A stretch of DNA of 64,000 nt, taken from assembly GCF_000813985.1 (NCBI RefSeq), contig NZ_JWLJ01000003.1, forward strand, positions 186,001 through 250,000, in the 5' to 3' direction. Below, one piece after another: positions 16,353 through 25,990 of the stretch. The stretch's first letter is position 1. The number at the start of each line of letters is the position of its first letter. Both the position numbers and the translations under genes were made by a program. A model generated the notes under the pieces. It saw nothing but the letters and a program-made list of their open reading frames with translations, did not search any database and had not been told where the DNA came from. This DNA is from Ruegeria sp. ANG-R. Lineage in GTDB: Bacteria > Pseudomonadota > Alphaproteobacteria > Rhodobacterales > Rhodobacteraceae.

Positions 16353-19139
16353 ATGCTTGATGCAAGCCCAAACAAGACCGTCACCTTCAACCTGAACGGC
16401 GAAGACGTCACCGTGCCCGAAGGCTGGACCATCTGGGAAGCCGCCAAGGGGCAAGGGTTCACAATCCCGCACCTGTGTCACAAGCCGCAACCCGGTTACA
16501 GACCCGACGGCAATTGCCGCGCCTGTATGGTTGAGGTGGAAGGTGAGCGCACACTGGTTGCCTCGTGCATCCGCCCGGCGGCGGACGGTATGGTGGTGAA
16601 AACCGACAGTGACCGGGCCGAGAAATCGCGTGCCATGGTCATGGAACTGTTGGTTGCCGACCAGCCCGAGGAAGCCCACGACACGTCCAGCCATTTCTGG
16701 GATATGGCGAAACTGAACGATGTCAGCGACAGCCGTTTCCCGGCGAAAGAGGCTGAGAAAATCCCGCTGTTGGATGACAGCCACGTTGCGATGCGCGTCA
16801 ATTTGGACGCCTGCATCAACTGCAACCTCTGCGTTCGGGCCTGCCGTGACGTGCAAGTCAATGACGTGATCGGCATGGCCGGTCGTGGTCATACCGCGCA
16901 GGTGGTGTTTGACCAGAACGACCCGATGGGTGATTCAACCTGTGTGGCCTGCGGTGAATGCGTTCAGGCCTGCCCGACAGGCGCCCTAATGCCTGCAACT
17001 GTGCTGGATGACCAGCAGAGGGGTGACAGCAAGGATTACGACAGCGAAACCGAAAGCGTCTGCCCGTTCTGCGGCGTTGGCTGCAAAGTCTCGCTGAAGG
17101 TCAAAGACGGCAAGGTTAAATATGTCGAGGGTATCAACGGCCCCGCCAACGAAGGCCGCCTGTGCGTCAAAGGCCGCTTTGGTTTCGACTATATCCACCA
17201 CCCCCATCGCCTGACCAAGCCGCTGATCCGGCGCGACGATGCACCGGCCAAGGGCCTGAATGTTGATCCCAGCGATCTGTCGACTCACTTCCGCGAAGCG
17301 ACCTGGGAAGAGGCGATGGATCTGGCCGCCACCAAGCTGAAAGCCTTGCGCGAGGAAGATCCGCGCAGTGTCGCAGGCTTTGGCTCGGCCAAATGCACCA
17401 ACGAAGAAGCCTATCTGTTCCAGAAGTTCATCCGTCAGGGCTTCCGCCACAACAACGTTGACCACTGCACCCGTCTGTGCCACGCGTCGTCGGTTGCGGC
17501 TCTGATCGAAAATGTCGGCTCCGGTGCTGTTACTGCTACCTTCAACGAGATCGAAAACGCGGATGTGGCGATCATTATCGGGGCCAACCCGATCGAAAAC
17601 CACCCTGTCGCGGCGACCTACTTCAAGCAGTTCACCAAGCGCGGTGGCAAGCTGATCGTGATGGACCCGCGCGGCGTTGGGATGCGCAAGTTCGCGGATG
17701 AGATGCTGCAATTCCGCCCCGGTGCGGATGTCTCGATGCTCAACGCGATCATGAACGTGATCGTCGAAGAGGAGCTCTATGACAGCCAATACATCCACCG
17801 CTGGACTGAAAACTGGGAGGCCGAGAAAGAGCATCTGCGCGCCTTCACGCCTGAGGCAATGGCACCGATCTGCGGTATTGAACCGGATCAGCTGCGCCGC
17901 GTCGCGCGTACCTTTGCACAAGCCAAGGCCGGTCTGATCTTCTGGGGTATGGGCGTCAGCCAGCACATCCACGGAACCGATAATTCGCGCTGCCTGATCT
18001 CGCTGGCCTTGATGACTGGTAACGTTGGCAAGCCGGGCGCGGGTCTTCACCCGCTGCGGGGTCAGAACAACGTTCAGGGCGCCTCGGATGCGGGTCTGAT
18101 CCCGATGTTCTTGCCGGATTACCAGTCGGTCACCGATGACGGCATTCGGGCCAAGTTCAACAATGTATGGAATGATGAGCGCGACTTCTCGAACGAGAAG
18201 GGCCTGACCGTTACCGAGATCATCGACCAAGCCTATGCGGGCAACATCAAAGGGATGTACATTCAGGGTGAAAACCCGGCGATGTCCGACCCGGATGTTG
18301 GCCACGCGCGCGACGCTCTAGCCAAGCTTGAGCTGATGATCGTGCAGGACATCTTCCTGACCGAAACGGCGAACTATGCCGACATCATCCTGCCTGCTTC
18401 GGCGCTGTATGAGAAGAACGGAACCGTGTCGAACACCAACCGTCAGGTGCAGCGTGTACGTCCGGCTGTGACGCCTCCGGGTGAAGCGCGCGAGGATTGG
18501 AAGATCACCGTTGAGCTTGCGCAGCGGATCGGTCTGAATTGGGATTACATGGATGTGTCTCAGGTTTTCGCCGAGATGAAGCTGACGATGAACTCGCTCG
18601 ACAATATCACTTGGGAACGGCTTGAGACCGAGACGATCACCTATCCGTCTCTGTCCGAGACGGACCCCGGGCAGGCGATTGTGTTCGGCGACGGCTTCCC
18701 GCGCGCCGATGGTCGGGCCCGGTTCACGCCAGCCAGCGTCATTCCGCCGGATGAGGCGCCGGATGACGAATACCCCATGATCGCCACCACAGGCCGTCAA
18801 CTGGAGCATTGGCATACGGGTTCGATGACCCGTCGGTCGAATGTCCTGGACACGGTCGAGCCCGAGGCGAACTGTTCGCTGAACCCCCGCACGCTGAAAC
18901 TGATGGGGATCGAGCCGGGTGAGATGATCCGTCTGACCACCCGTCGCGGATCGATCGAGATCATGGCACGTGCTGACCGGGCGATCGCCGAAGATATGGT
19001 ATTCATCCCGTTCGCCTATGTTGAAGCGGCGGCGAATATCCTGACCAATTCGGCCATCGACCCATATGGCAAGATCCCCGAGTTCAAGTTCTCGGCTATT
19101 CGTGTCGAAAAGATCGAAGAGGCCATCGCTGCGGAATAG
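16353..19139 (+). CDS. fdsA: NAD-linked formate dehydrogenase, catalytic alpha subunit (Mo-bis-MGD)
   Basis: Oxidises formate to CO2 at a molybdenum-bis-MGD site and passes electrons through Fe-S clusters to the FMN subunit. The 928-residue product has an N-terminal 2Fe-2S domain (Cys42, Cys55, Cys58, Cys72), a 4Fe-4S region with NLDACINCNLCVRAC and CVACGECVQACPTGA (about 150-215), then the molybdopterin domain with CPFCGVGC. The predicted Mo ligand is Cys376 in DHCTRLCHAS, followed by the active-site His377; it is cysteine, not selenocysteine. GVSQHIHGTDNSR and LRGQNNVQGA are further cofactor-site motifs. Start ATG 16353 has GGGAGA upstream. The usual helpers fdhD and fdsD do not follow. Confidence 0.95.
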   Translation: MLDASPNKTVTFNLNGEDVTVPEGWTIWEAAKGQGFTIPHLCHKPQPGYRPDGNCRACMVEVEGERTLVASCIRPAADGMVVKTDSDRAEKSRAMVMELLVADQPEEAHDTSSHFWDMAKLNDVSDSRFPAKEAEKIPLLDDSHVAMRVNLDACINCNLCVRACRDVQVNDVIGMAGRGHTAQVVFDQNDPMGDSTCVACGECVQACPTGALMPATVLDDQQRGDSKDYDSETESVCPFCGVGCKVSLKVKDGKVKYVEGINGPANEGRLCVKGRFGFDYIHHPHRLTKPLIRRDDAPAKGLNVDPSDLSTHFREATWEEAMDLAATKLKALREEDPRSVAGFGSAKCTNEEAYLFQKFIRQGFRHNNVDHCTRLCHASSVAALIENVGSGAVTATFNEIENADVAIIIGANPIENHPVAATYFKQFTKRGGKLIVMDPRGVGMRKFADEMLQFRPGADVSMLNAIMNVIVEEELYDSQYIHRWTENWEAEKEHLRAFTPEAMAPICGIEPDQLRRVARTFAQAKAGLIFWGMGVSQHIHGTDNSRCLISLALMTGNVGKPGAGLHPLRGQNNVQGASDAGLIPMFLPDYQSVTDDGIRAKFNNVWNDERDFSNEKGLTVTEIIDQAYAGNIKGMYIQGENPAMSDPDVGHARDALAKLELMIVQDIFLTETANYADIILPASALYEKNGTVSNTNRQVQRVRPAVTPPGEAREDWKITVELAQRIGLNWDYMDVSQVFAEMKLTMNSLDNITWERLETETITYPSLSETDPGQAIVFGDGFPRADGRARFTPASVIPPDEAPDDEYPMIATTGRQLEHWHTGSMTRRSNVLDTVEPEANCSLNPRTLKLMGIEPGEMIRLTTRRGSIEIMARADRAIAEDMVFIPFAYVEAAANILTNSAIDPYGKIPEFKFSAIRVEKIEEAIAAE

Positions 19140-19576
19140 ACTTTATGCATCCGGGAAAGGGCGGCGTTTAGGCACGTCTGTTATCGGAAGTGTTGCATAG
19201 TCAAAAAACGCAAGGTGCAACGGCTCTTACAAGAAAAACATCCTCGCAGAGCGCTGCGAGGGTTTTTTAGCTTGGAGAGTGTCGGCTGAGCGGACAAAGC
19301 CGCCTTATGCTCATCGCTTTCTGATGACTGATCTCACACCGAAGCGGACCTTCATTACGAGCTTTACATCCTCCGAGATGCGTACGAAGCGGGCATTGCT
19401 CAAGGCGACTAACGCACAGTATCTGCCGTCCGTCGCTTGCGACTACTAAACTGTCCTACCAGAGAATAATTCGCAGTCGTCTGACAGTCTCTGGCCCAAA
19501 CATAGGGGGCTAGACACCAGAGCTGAAGCGTGGCTGGATTGCTTAGAGATTGTCTAGTCGGACGGAGATCCCCAAA
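19140..19576. other. 437-base region without a gene
   Basis: It contains the fdsA terminator at 19242-19268. The rest has no open frame with a ribosome binding site and no RNA gene I can recognise. The part 19270-19450 reads like decayed intergenic sequence. GC content falls towards the serine hydrolase gene. Confidence 0.5.
19242..19268 (+). terminator. Rho-independent terminator of the formate dehydrogenase operon
   Basis: A perfect 7-bp stem CCTCGCA (19242-19248) / TGCGAGG (19255-19261) with a 6-base loop is followed by six T residues (19263-19268), about 100 bases after the fdsA stop. It confirms that transcription ends before the AT-rich patch. Confidence 0.85.
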
Positions 19577-20857
19577 ATGAAAAGAAATGCAAACAAGCTG
19601 TTAGTGATTTCCGCTATTGCTATCGCTCTTTTGGGGTCCGGTGCGGTATTTACTGCTTCTGCAAAACCAGCAAGCGCAGAGGCTGGTTATTTCTGGGATG
19701 AAACCGTTGAGTCTGTAGATAGAAGCCCTTGGATATTTGAAGGCACAAGTGTTTTTGGCGAATTAGCACGAGTTCCACCGTCAGATTGGGTGCGTACTTT
19801 GGAAAAAGCGGCATACCCAACTGAGCTTGAGACTTTTGTTTTCACAGCTAGCAATAATGAAGAACAGAACATCAACGACTGGTTGCATCAAACGCATACC
19901 GATAGCTTTTTGATTTATCACGATGGCAAATTGGTCGCTGAAAAGTATTTCAATGGCATGAGAGCTGATACGCCTCACCGCATTCACTCGATCACCAAGA
20001 CAGTGTTGGGTATGGCAGCGGGGCTGGCGGTTGAGGCGGGAGAATTAGATACTAAAAAGCTGATCACCGAATACCTGCCAGAGTTGGAAGGCCCAGCATT
20101 CAAAAATACAACAGTTAGACACCTACTTGATATGACCGCTGCTGTTGATTGGAAAGATGCCTCTAGCGGCTACTTAGACGATGCCGGTGATCTGTTCTGT
20201 GCCTTTGGTCAGGACCTCTCTGAAAAGGTTGAAATTTGTGATACTGAGTCTGGTGTTAAAGAGTACATGATCTCTCTTAGTGATCGCGAGACCTTGGTAG
20301 AAGACGGTGAAGTTTATAGTTACCGTTCAGTGCTATCTGCGCTGCTGGGTATGGTTATCGAGTCGGCAACTGGAGAAAGCTATCTGGATGTACTGGCCGA
20401 GTTGTGGCAGGACATCGGTGCTCAGGACCCTGCATATAGCGAACTAGGGCCCAAAAGGATTGTGCAAACGAGTGGTGGGTTGTTTACCAGCTCTCGTGAC
20501 CTATTGCGATTTGGCATAATGATGCTGGACAACGGAAAGGTTAACGACACTCAAGTTATTCCTCCAAATTGGATAGCTGACACGATTCAAGCAAATGATG
20601 ACGTTATCGCAGCTTATGAGAAAAGCGCATATGCAGAGGTGTTTGAAGGATTCCACTACCGTAACCAAGTCTGGGTCAAAGATAGAGAGAATGGTGCTTT
20701 CTACGGCATTGGTGTCTATGGGCAGCTATTGTATGTGAACCAGAAAGCCAATGTGGTTATGGTGAAGCTATCAAGCCAACCAGAAGTTCAGAACACAGCT
20801 ATGTACCTGGACTCTATGGTTGCGATGAAAGGAATTGCAGAGACTTTGAGCAAGTGA
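19577..20857 (+). CDS. Secreted serine hydrolase (class C beta-lactamase fold), AT-rich
   Basis: A 426-residue protein of the same broad family as the enzyme at 5233-6396. A signal peptide covers about residues 1-34 (hydrophobic ISAIAIALLGSGAVF). The catalytic SxxK is Ser138-Ile-Thr-Lys141 (HSITKTVLG). VRHLLDMTAAVDW and GVYGQLLYV are shared family blocks, so it is NylB-like rather than a true beta-lactamase; substrate unknown. The frame extends back to a TTG at 19550, but ATG 19577 is chosen, with GGAG 9 bases upstream and a good signal peptide. Codon use is clearly AT-richer than its neighbours, which suggests acquisition by transfer. Confidence 0.87.
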   Translation: MKRNANKLLVISAIAIALLGSGAVFTASAKPASAEAGYFWDETVESVDRSPWIFEGTSVFGELARVPPSDWVRTLEKAAYPTELETFVFTASNNEEQNINDWLHQTHTDSFLIYHDGKLVAEKYFNGMRADTPHRIHSITKTVLGMAAGLAVEAGELDTKKLITEYLPELEGPAFKNTTVRHLLDMTAAVDWKDASSGYLDDAGDLFCAFGQDLSEKVEICDTESGVKEYMISLSDRETLVEDGEVYSYRSVLSALLGMVIESATGESYLDVLAELWQDIGAQDPAYSELGPKRIVQTSGGLFTSSRDLLRFGIMMLDNGKVNDTQVIPPNWIADTIQANDDVIAAYEKSAYAEVFEGFHYRNQVWVKDRENGAFYGIGVYGQLLYVNQKANVVMVKLSSQPEVQNTAMYLDSMVAMKGIAETLSK

Positions 20858-20936
20858 ATTTCAGATTATCTTAATCTAGTAAGCTGAGCCAAATGGCTCG
20901 GCTTATACTATAGAATGACTTAACAGTGTCGTCGGA

Positions 20937-21638
20937 TTAGTACCGGGTGACCTCGACTGCGACCGCAGCAAACACCACACCAATCAAAAGTGCTTTTGTA
21001 TTCACCGCCGAAAAGCTGGGGAGTTTAACCCGAAGAGACAGAGCTATTATCACGCCCCCTGTTAGCCCAGTTGCAATTGAATAGATCATGCTACTTTTGT
21101 CTGCGTTGAGACCGATCAATATGCCGACTGCAAGCGACGCGACAAAGTATGCGCGTAGCCATCCAGACATGTGCCCGGGGTGGGTCTTATAAAGAAAGAT
21201 ATTCACCCCAAACAAATGCAATGAATAGGCCAACGTCCCAACAGCGTACAGCTCAGGTGATGTTCCCGTCGTTTGCATGACGGTAATGGCAAGCAAGCAG
21301 TTATAGGTTCCAAGCGCCACCGTGTCCAAGCCGAGCGACAACCTGTTATCGGTCCCCGTGTCGCGACTGGCTTCCAGCAAGTAGTAAATGAGAAATCCTA
21401 GGAGCGAATAACCGAACAGCGAGTTTTCCCATTTCCCATTTGCAGCCAAATCGGCCGACAATTCACCGATTTTTGGCAATAAGAAAAGAAAAGCATAGCC
21501 AAGTCCGATCCCTGATGAAAAATCAGAAAGCCAGCCTGCTAGGGTGGGGAATCTCCGGTAAAAGGACACGCAGAAGACGTGAACAGTGCCGATGACTGCA
21601 ATCGAAGTTATCGCGAGGTATGTCGACGCGTCGAACAC
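20937..21638 (-). CDS. Multi-pass membrane protein of unknown function (ZIP-like pattern)
   Basis: I do not recognise a defined family. The 233-residue product has about seven hydrophobic segments. The pattern GIGLGYAFLFLLPKIGEL in the first third resembles the 'ahaFlHLLPE' region of ZIP-type metal transporters, but a lysine stands where ZIP proteins have metal ligands, so transport of metals is only a guess. The frame is open to 21737, but that gives an unnatural cysteine-rich leader. GTG 21638 is preferred because TGGAG lies 7 bases upstream. It is convergent with the AT-rich serine hydrolase gene and also AT-richer than the core genes. Confidence 0.65.
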   Translation of the reverse strand: MFDASTYLAITSIAVIGTVHVFCVSFYRRFPTLAGWLSDFSSGIGLGYAFLFLLPKIGELSADLAANGKWENSLFGYSLLGFLIYYLLEASRDTGTDNRLSLGLDTVALGTYNCLLAITVMQTTGTSPELYAVGTLAYSLHLFGVNIFLYKTHPGHMSGWLRAYFVASLAVGILIGLNADKSSMIYSIATGLTGGVIIALSLRVKLPSFSAVNTKALLIGVVFAAVAVEVTRY

Positions 21639-21904
21639 GGCTAAGCTCCAATGATCACATTGCAATTTGCATGAGACATCCCTTGAGAGCAAAAGCACAA
21701 CCCAAAAAGTGAAGAAGGTGCGGTTTGAATAGAACACTCAACGACAGCTTTCTTCTGCACTTCCGGCATTGATGCACGGTGCAGAAATTTGAACTTAGGG
21801 CTCGAAACTGACATTAAGGCTTCGCTGATCGTGGCAGCGCCGGAAACACAATCAGCGAATCCTCCGGTAAGAGGCTTGCTTTTGGGAGTTGTCTTTTTTC
21901 GTGA
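21639..21904. repeat. Boundary region with two perfect inverted repeats
   Basis: This gap between tamB and the AT-rich patch holds two perfect dyads. One is TTCTGCAC (21753-21760) / GTGCAGAA (21779-21786), 8 bp with an 18-base loop. The other is TTCGCTGAT (21821-21829) / ATCAGCGAA (21851-21859), 9 bp with a 21-base loop. Neither has a U-tract on either strand, so they are not simple terminators. They may be remnants of a dispersed repeat or an insertion boundary. Confidence 0.6.
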
Positions 21905-24900
21905 TCAGTAGTCGCGTTCGAAAAAGATGCCGAGACCCGTCTCGCCGCGGCCGTCCACCGTACCGCGTACCGTGAAGCTGTCAGTGACGTCGAGGTTCAG
22001 GTTCACCTCGGTATCGCCCTCGGTATTGACGGTGAAATCGGTGTAGAGATTGTCGCTCAGATAGGCGCCCGCCCCCAACCGGCCGGCGCCCCCCTCGGTC
22101 GCTCCCACGTCGATGGTATCCAGTCCGGTCGCCTCGCGCACACCTTTGGTTGCGTCCCCGCCCGCACCGCTGAGCTGGGCAAGAGACGCCGCCATCTGTG
22201 CGATGACAAAGGGCGAAAGTTCAGAGAAGCGGTTGCCGAAAAGCAGCATGGCCAGGGCTTCTTCGGTCGGGCGCTCCGGGTCAGAGAATACGTCGACCTC
22301 GGGCGAGTCCAGCGGTCCGGCGATTTCGATCGTCGCGGTGCCGTCTGAGGTGCTGGTCGAGGATTCGAACTCGATATAGGGGGTCAGGTCGCCCTGCAGG
22401 GTCACCAGACCTTTGGTCAGGGCAAGGCGGCGACCCAGGATGTCGATATTGCCCCGGATCAATTCGATCTGGCCCGACGGTATGACGGATGTTGTGGTTC
22501 CGCCGATCTGAATGCGTCCGCCCAGCTCAGCGTTGACACCACGGCCCCGCACAAAAACCGCCTTGGGTGCAAGCAAGCCGATATCCAGTGCCATGCGCGA
22601 ATTGCTTTTGACCTCGTCTTCGGACTCCACCAGATTGGCGCGTTCCCGTGTGACGAACCCAGCACGGCTTTCATCGAGATGCTCGATCACGGGTATCGGT
22701 GCCGCGCCAACCGCCCCGGCAGCGGCGGCGAGGTTGATGTTGGTCTCACCAAAGGTGATCTGACCGGCCAGGGAACTGTTGCCCGCCAATGCTCCGGTCA
22801 AAGCGATCTGACCATTTAATGTGGTTTCGTAGAGCAGTTTATCAGTAAGGACGAGATTGTTGAGCGCGGTGGTGATCTGGGCGTTGAAGGGCGGGGTCAG
22901 ATCAACGGGACCGTTGACGGTGAAACCTCCGCCGGCGCGCAGCCCGCCTTGCAGCGAAATCGTGGCGCGGCTTTGCGCGATATTGACCGAGCCTCCGATA
23001 CCGGTGATCGTTTGCCCCACGTCCGGCAAAGCCATCGATGCGCCGGATGTTGAAACGGTCCCGCTGAGCGCACCCAGTGCAGGCGCCCCTTTCAGGGCCA
23101 GATCGAACCGGGCCGTGCCTTCCAGATTGTTGGGTGAGATAAAGGCGTTCGCGATGCCAATATTGACGCCGCCCTGCATCTTGAGATCCGCCTCGCCATT
23201 GTCTTCGTCAAACGTACCGGAGACGGTACCGTTGATCTGAGCCGGGCCGTCTGCCTTGGCGTCGATTGTCCACTTGCCTGCGTCACGGCGGGCGGTGCCG
23301 GACGCGGAGATGGTTCCCGGGAATTCGGGCACGACGCGCTCGATCCGGTTGAGGCGCGCCTCAAAGTCAAGATCGGCCGTGCCATTGGTGTCAACCGATC
23401 CGGTGAGATTGGCGTAAGAGCTGTCAGGACCCAACAGGCGCGCATTGCCCTCCAGGCCCGATCCGGTTGGCGCGACGTTGCCCTCCAGTTTGAGCGGCCC
23501 GGACAGCGTGGATGAAAGACGACCGACATTGTCCAGCATCGCCGAGAAATCCAGACCTCCTGCGTCGCGGTCCAGGCGGCCCGAGGCATTTGCGGTCAGT
23601 GCGGTGCCGTTCAGTTGGAACGTGCGGATGTTCAAGCCCTGATCATCGTTCTCCGCATCCACGTTTAGCGTTGTTCGTCCTTCAACCAGCGCATCGACTG
23701 CTTTGATCCCTGTTCCAAGATCATCTGCGCTCAGATTGCCTTTGACGTCAAATGTCTTGCTTCCCTGCGCCGCGCGGCCTGAGAGGTCTGCCTTGACCGC
23801 ACCGGCCAGACCCCGCCCCGCCAGGCCCGAGAACAAAGACAAGTCCGGCGCGTTCAAACTGGCGCTTCCATCGACTGCAATATTGTCGGTCGGATAATCG
23901 ATCGTCGCCCCGACCTGGGCGGTCAGAGCGGCGCTTTTCACGGTGGCATTTCGGATGACGATCTGATCGCCTGAATGTGCACCATCCAGATTGATCGATA
24001 TGCGACCTTTCAGAAGCGGATCGAACTCGGTCATGCCGGTTTGGATACTTGTCCCGATCACGCTGGCCTGACCGTCGAATTCCAGCGTCTGGACGGTGCC
24101 TTTGCCATTCAGACGGGCTTGCAATGCGCCCGCCAAATCACGCTTGGCGATGCCGGAAAACACCGCCAGATCGGGGGCATTGACGCTGGCCTGACCATCA
24201 ATGGTCAGATCGCCATTAGGAGTCGTGACCGTGCCGCTGGCTTGTGCCGTCAATGCATCGCCATTGATGGTGAATGCGCGAACGGTCACTCCGTCGGTGC
24301 CGCGTTTGGCATCCAAAACGATCTCGGTCTCGCCGGTGATCATGGGATCAATATCGTCGCGCCCGGTTACGAGATCGCGCCCATTCACCGCCACCTTGCC
24401 ATCAAAACTGCGTTCCAGCGGTGAGCCCTTACCTTCGACACGGATCGAAGCCTCACCGCCAAGCTTGAGTTTGGCCAGATCAGAGAACCGCGACAGTTCA
24501 TTCGCCTGCAATACTGCCTCGCCATCAACCTGCAATCCGGTAGCAAGCCCACTGACGACCGCATCGGCCCCGAGGGTGTAATCGCTGCCGACCAGTTCGA
24601 ACCCGGAAAGTTGCAGTAACTGGTCTTTGCCATAGTCGAACTGCCCGTCCAGCGTGATCTGATCCCCGACGGCAGCATTCAATGCTGCGTCGGTCAAATC
24701 GACACCATCCAGAACAGCCTGCACATCGCCTTCCATCGACAAACCACCGGACTGGTCCAGCGTGCCTTGCCCGCTGATCCTTGCGTGATCCAGGTTCAGG
24801 TTGGGGGTCTCAATATTGCTCGTGGTCAGACTCAGGTCCCAGAGGTTACCGTTTGCAGCGTTGAACAATGCTGAAATCTGTGCCGCGCCAATGGAGGTGT

Positions 24901-25990
24901 CTCCTCCGCTGATGGGCAGGACAACGGTGTTACCGTCCGGCGGCGCTATGCGACCCTGCAGGGCGACCAGCTGCAACACTCCACCCGACGCAAGGGTCAA
25001 CTCGCTTTTGAGTTCCAGCGCCTCGGATGTGACCTCGATATTCGAAATATCCAGCGCGCCGTCGGAATAGGTGCGCCCGTCCACCAGTAGTTGGGTGTCG
25101 GCGCCAAAGAATGTGTCCATCTCTTCGGCCAGAAACGGTGTCAGGTCGCCCCCGAGATCAGCGGTAAAGGCGATGCCGTCCGATGCAGTGCCGTTCTCTT
25201 CGGCGGTGCGCAGTTGAACCTGCCCGGACACGCGAAGTTGCTGATCACTGCTAAGCCCTATATCGGCATTGAAATCCGTTACAGGACCCGAGCCTTTCGC
25301 TGTCAGTTCGAGAGGCGGAGCATCGGGGATGGACAATGCGGTCGCGATCAATCCGCCGGACGCTTCCGAGACGGTCAGATCCAGATCGATCTGTCGGCTG
25401 TCGTTCTGAAAGCCTGCCTTGAGGTCAATCGTATCCCCCGCGCGGTCCAGCCGGTCGATATCCAGCGTAGTATCCAGCGTTCCGTCAGCCAGTGAAATGT
25501 TGCCGTTTACGGCAAGATCGGCAGCGACGCCGATCAGCGGTTTGCCCAGAGACAGATCATCGACCCGAAGTTCACCGATTTCGATGGAAACCGGAAGCTC
25601 GGGCAGTTGAAAGGGCTGGGTCTCAGCCGATGGGGGAGGTGTATCCTTGGTTGTTGTGCCCGGAGCGCGGGCAACGTCGATTTCCTGCGCCGAAAGTGTA
25701 TTGACCGAGAACCTGCCACGCAGCAGCGCCAGCCTGTTCCAATCCAGTTCGGCATTTTTGATGGTCAGCCAGACGCCCTCGTCATCGGCAACGGTGATTT
25801 CCTGAATGGTCGCGCGGGAACTTAAGGCACCTTCCAGCCCGATCACCCGGACATTCTGGTCATCGCCTGAAAGGGTATCCTGCAGGAACCGTTCGATCAT
25901 GCTGCCGCCCTCGTCCTGAGCGACCGCCGCAATTGGTGCGATCATCGCTGCCGAGCTTAGCAACAGTGGATATGCAACGCGACGCATCAT
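21905..25990 (-). CDS. tamB: Translocation and assembly module inner-membrane component TamB
   Basis: TamB is a long beta-taco/AsmA-like protein spanning the periplasm; with TamA it helps insert outer-membrane proteins and is implicated in lipid transport. The 1361-residue product starts with a hydrophobic signal segment (residues 5-24) and ends with the DUF490 domain (about 1000-1361), including FGNRFSELSPFVIAQMAASL and a C-terminal strand closing in FFERDY. Residues about 500-815 form three tandem copies of a roughly 109-residue unit, marked by NAPDL-x-FSG-x-A. It begins in an ATGA overlap with tamA, so the two are translationally coupled. The identity is secure. Confidence 0.94.
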   Translation of the reverse strand: MMRRVAYPLLLSSAAMIAPIAAVAQDEGGSMIERFLQDTLSGDDQNVRVIGLEGALSSRATIQEITVADDEGVWLTIKNAELDWNRLALLRGRFSVNTLSAQEIDVARAPGTTTKDTPPPSAETQPFQLPELPVSIEIGELRVDDLSLGKPLIGVAADLAVNGNISLADGTLDTTLDIDRLDRAGDTIDLKAGFQNDSRQIDLDLTVSEASGGLIATALSIPDAPPLELTAKGSGPVTDFNADIGLSSDQQLRVSGQVQLRTAEENGTASDGIAFTADLGGDLTPFLAEEMDTFFGADTQLLVDGRTYSDGALDISNIEVTSEALELKSELTLASGGVLQLVALQGRIAPPDGNTVVLPISGGDTSIGAAQISALFNAANGNLWDLSLTTSNIETPNLNLDHARISGQGTLDQSGGLSMEGDVQAVLDGVDLTDAALNAAVGDQITLDGQFDYGKDQLLQLSGFELVGSDYTLGADAVVSGLATGLQVDGEAVLQANELSRFSDLAKLKLGGEASIRVEGKGSPLERSFDGKVAVNGRDLVTGRDDIDPMITGETEIVLDAKRGTDGVTVRAFTINGDALTAQASGTVTTPNGDLTIDGQASVNAPDLAVFSGIAKRDLAGALQARLNGKGTVQTLEFDGQASVIGTSIQTGMTEFDPLLKGRISINLDGAHSGDQIVIRNATVKSAALTAQVGATIDYPTDNIAVDGSASLNAPDLSLFSGLAGRGLAGAVKADLSGRAAQGSKTFDVKGNLSADDLGTGIKAVDALVEGRTTLNVDAENDDQGLNIRTFQLNGTALTANASGRLDRDAGGLDFSAMLDNVGRLSSTLSGPLKLEGNVAPTGSGLEGNARLLGPDSSYANLTGSVDTNGTADLDFEARLNRIERVVPEFPGTISASGTARRDAGKWTIDAKADGPAQINGTVSGTFDEDNGEADLKMQGGVNIGIANAFISPNNLEGTARFDLALKGAPALGALSGTVSTSGASMALPDVGQTITGIGGSVNIAQSRATISLQGGLRAGGGFTVNGPVDLTPPFNAQITTALNNLVLTDKLLYETTLNGQIALTGALAGNSSLAGQITFGETNINLAAAAGAVGAAPIPVIEHLDESRAGFVTRERANLVESEDEVKSNSRMALDIGLLAPKAVFVRGRGVNAELGGRIQIGGTTTSVIPSGQIELIRGNIDILGRRLALTKGLVTLQGDLTPYIEFESSTSTSDGTATIEIAGPLDSPEVDVFSDPERPTEEALAMLLFGNRFSELSPFVIAQMAASLAQLSGAGGDATKGVREATGLDTIDVGATEGGAGRLGAGAYLSDNLYTDFTVNTEGDTEVNLNLDVTDSFTVRGTVDGRGETGLGIFFERDY

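Noticed and set aside
15052-18305. Two long minus-strand frames (15052-16209 and 16986-18305) opposite the formate dehydrogenase genes
   Set aside because: Antisense shadows of strongly supported genes; no recognisable domain in either.
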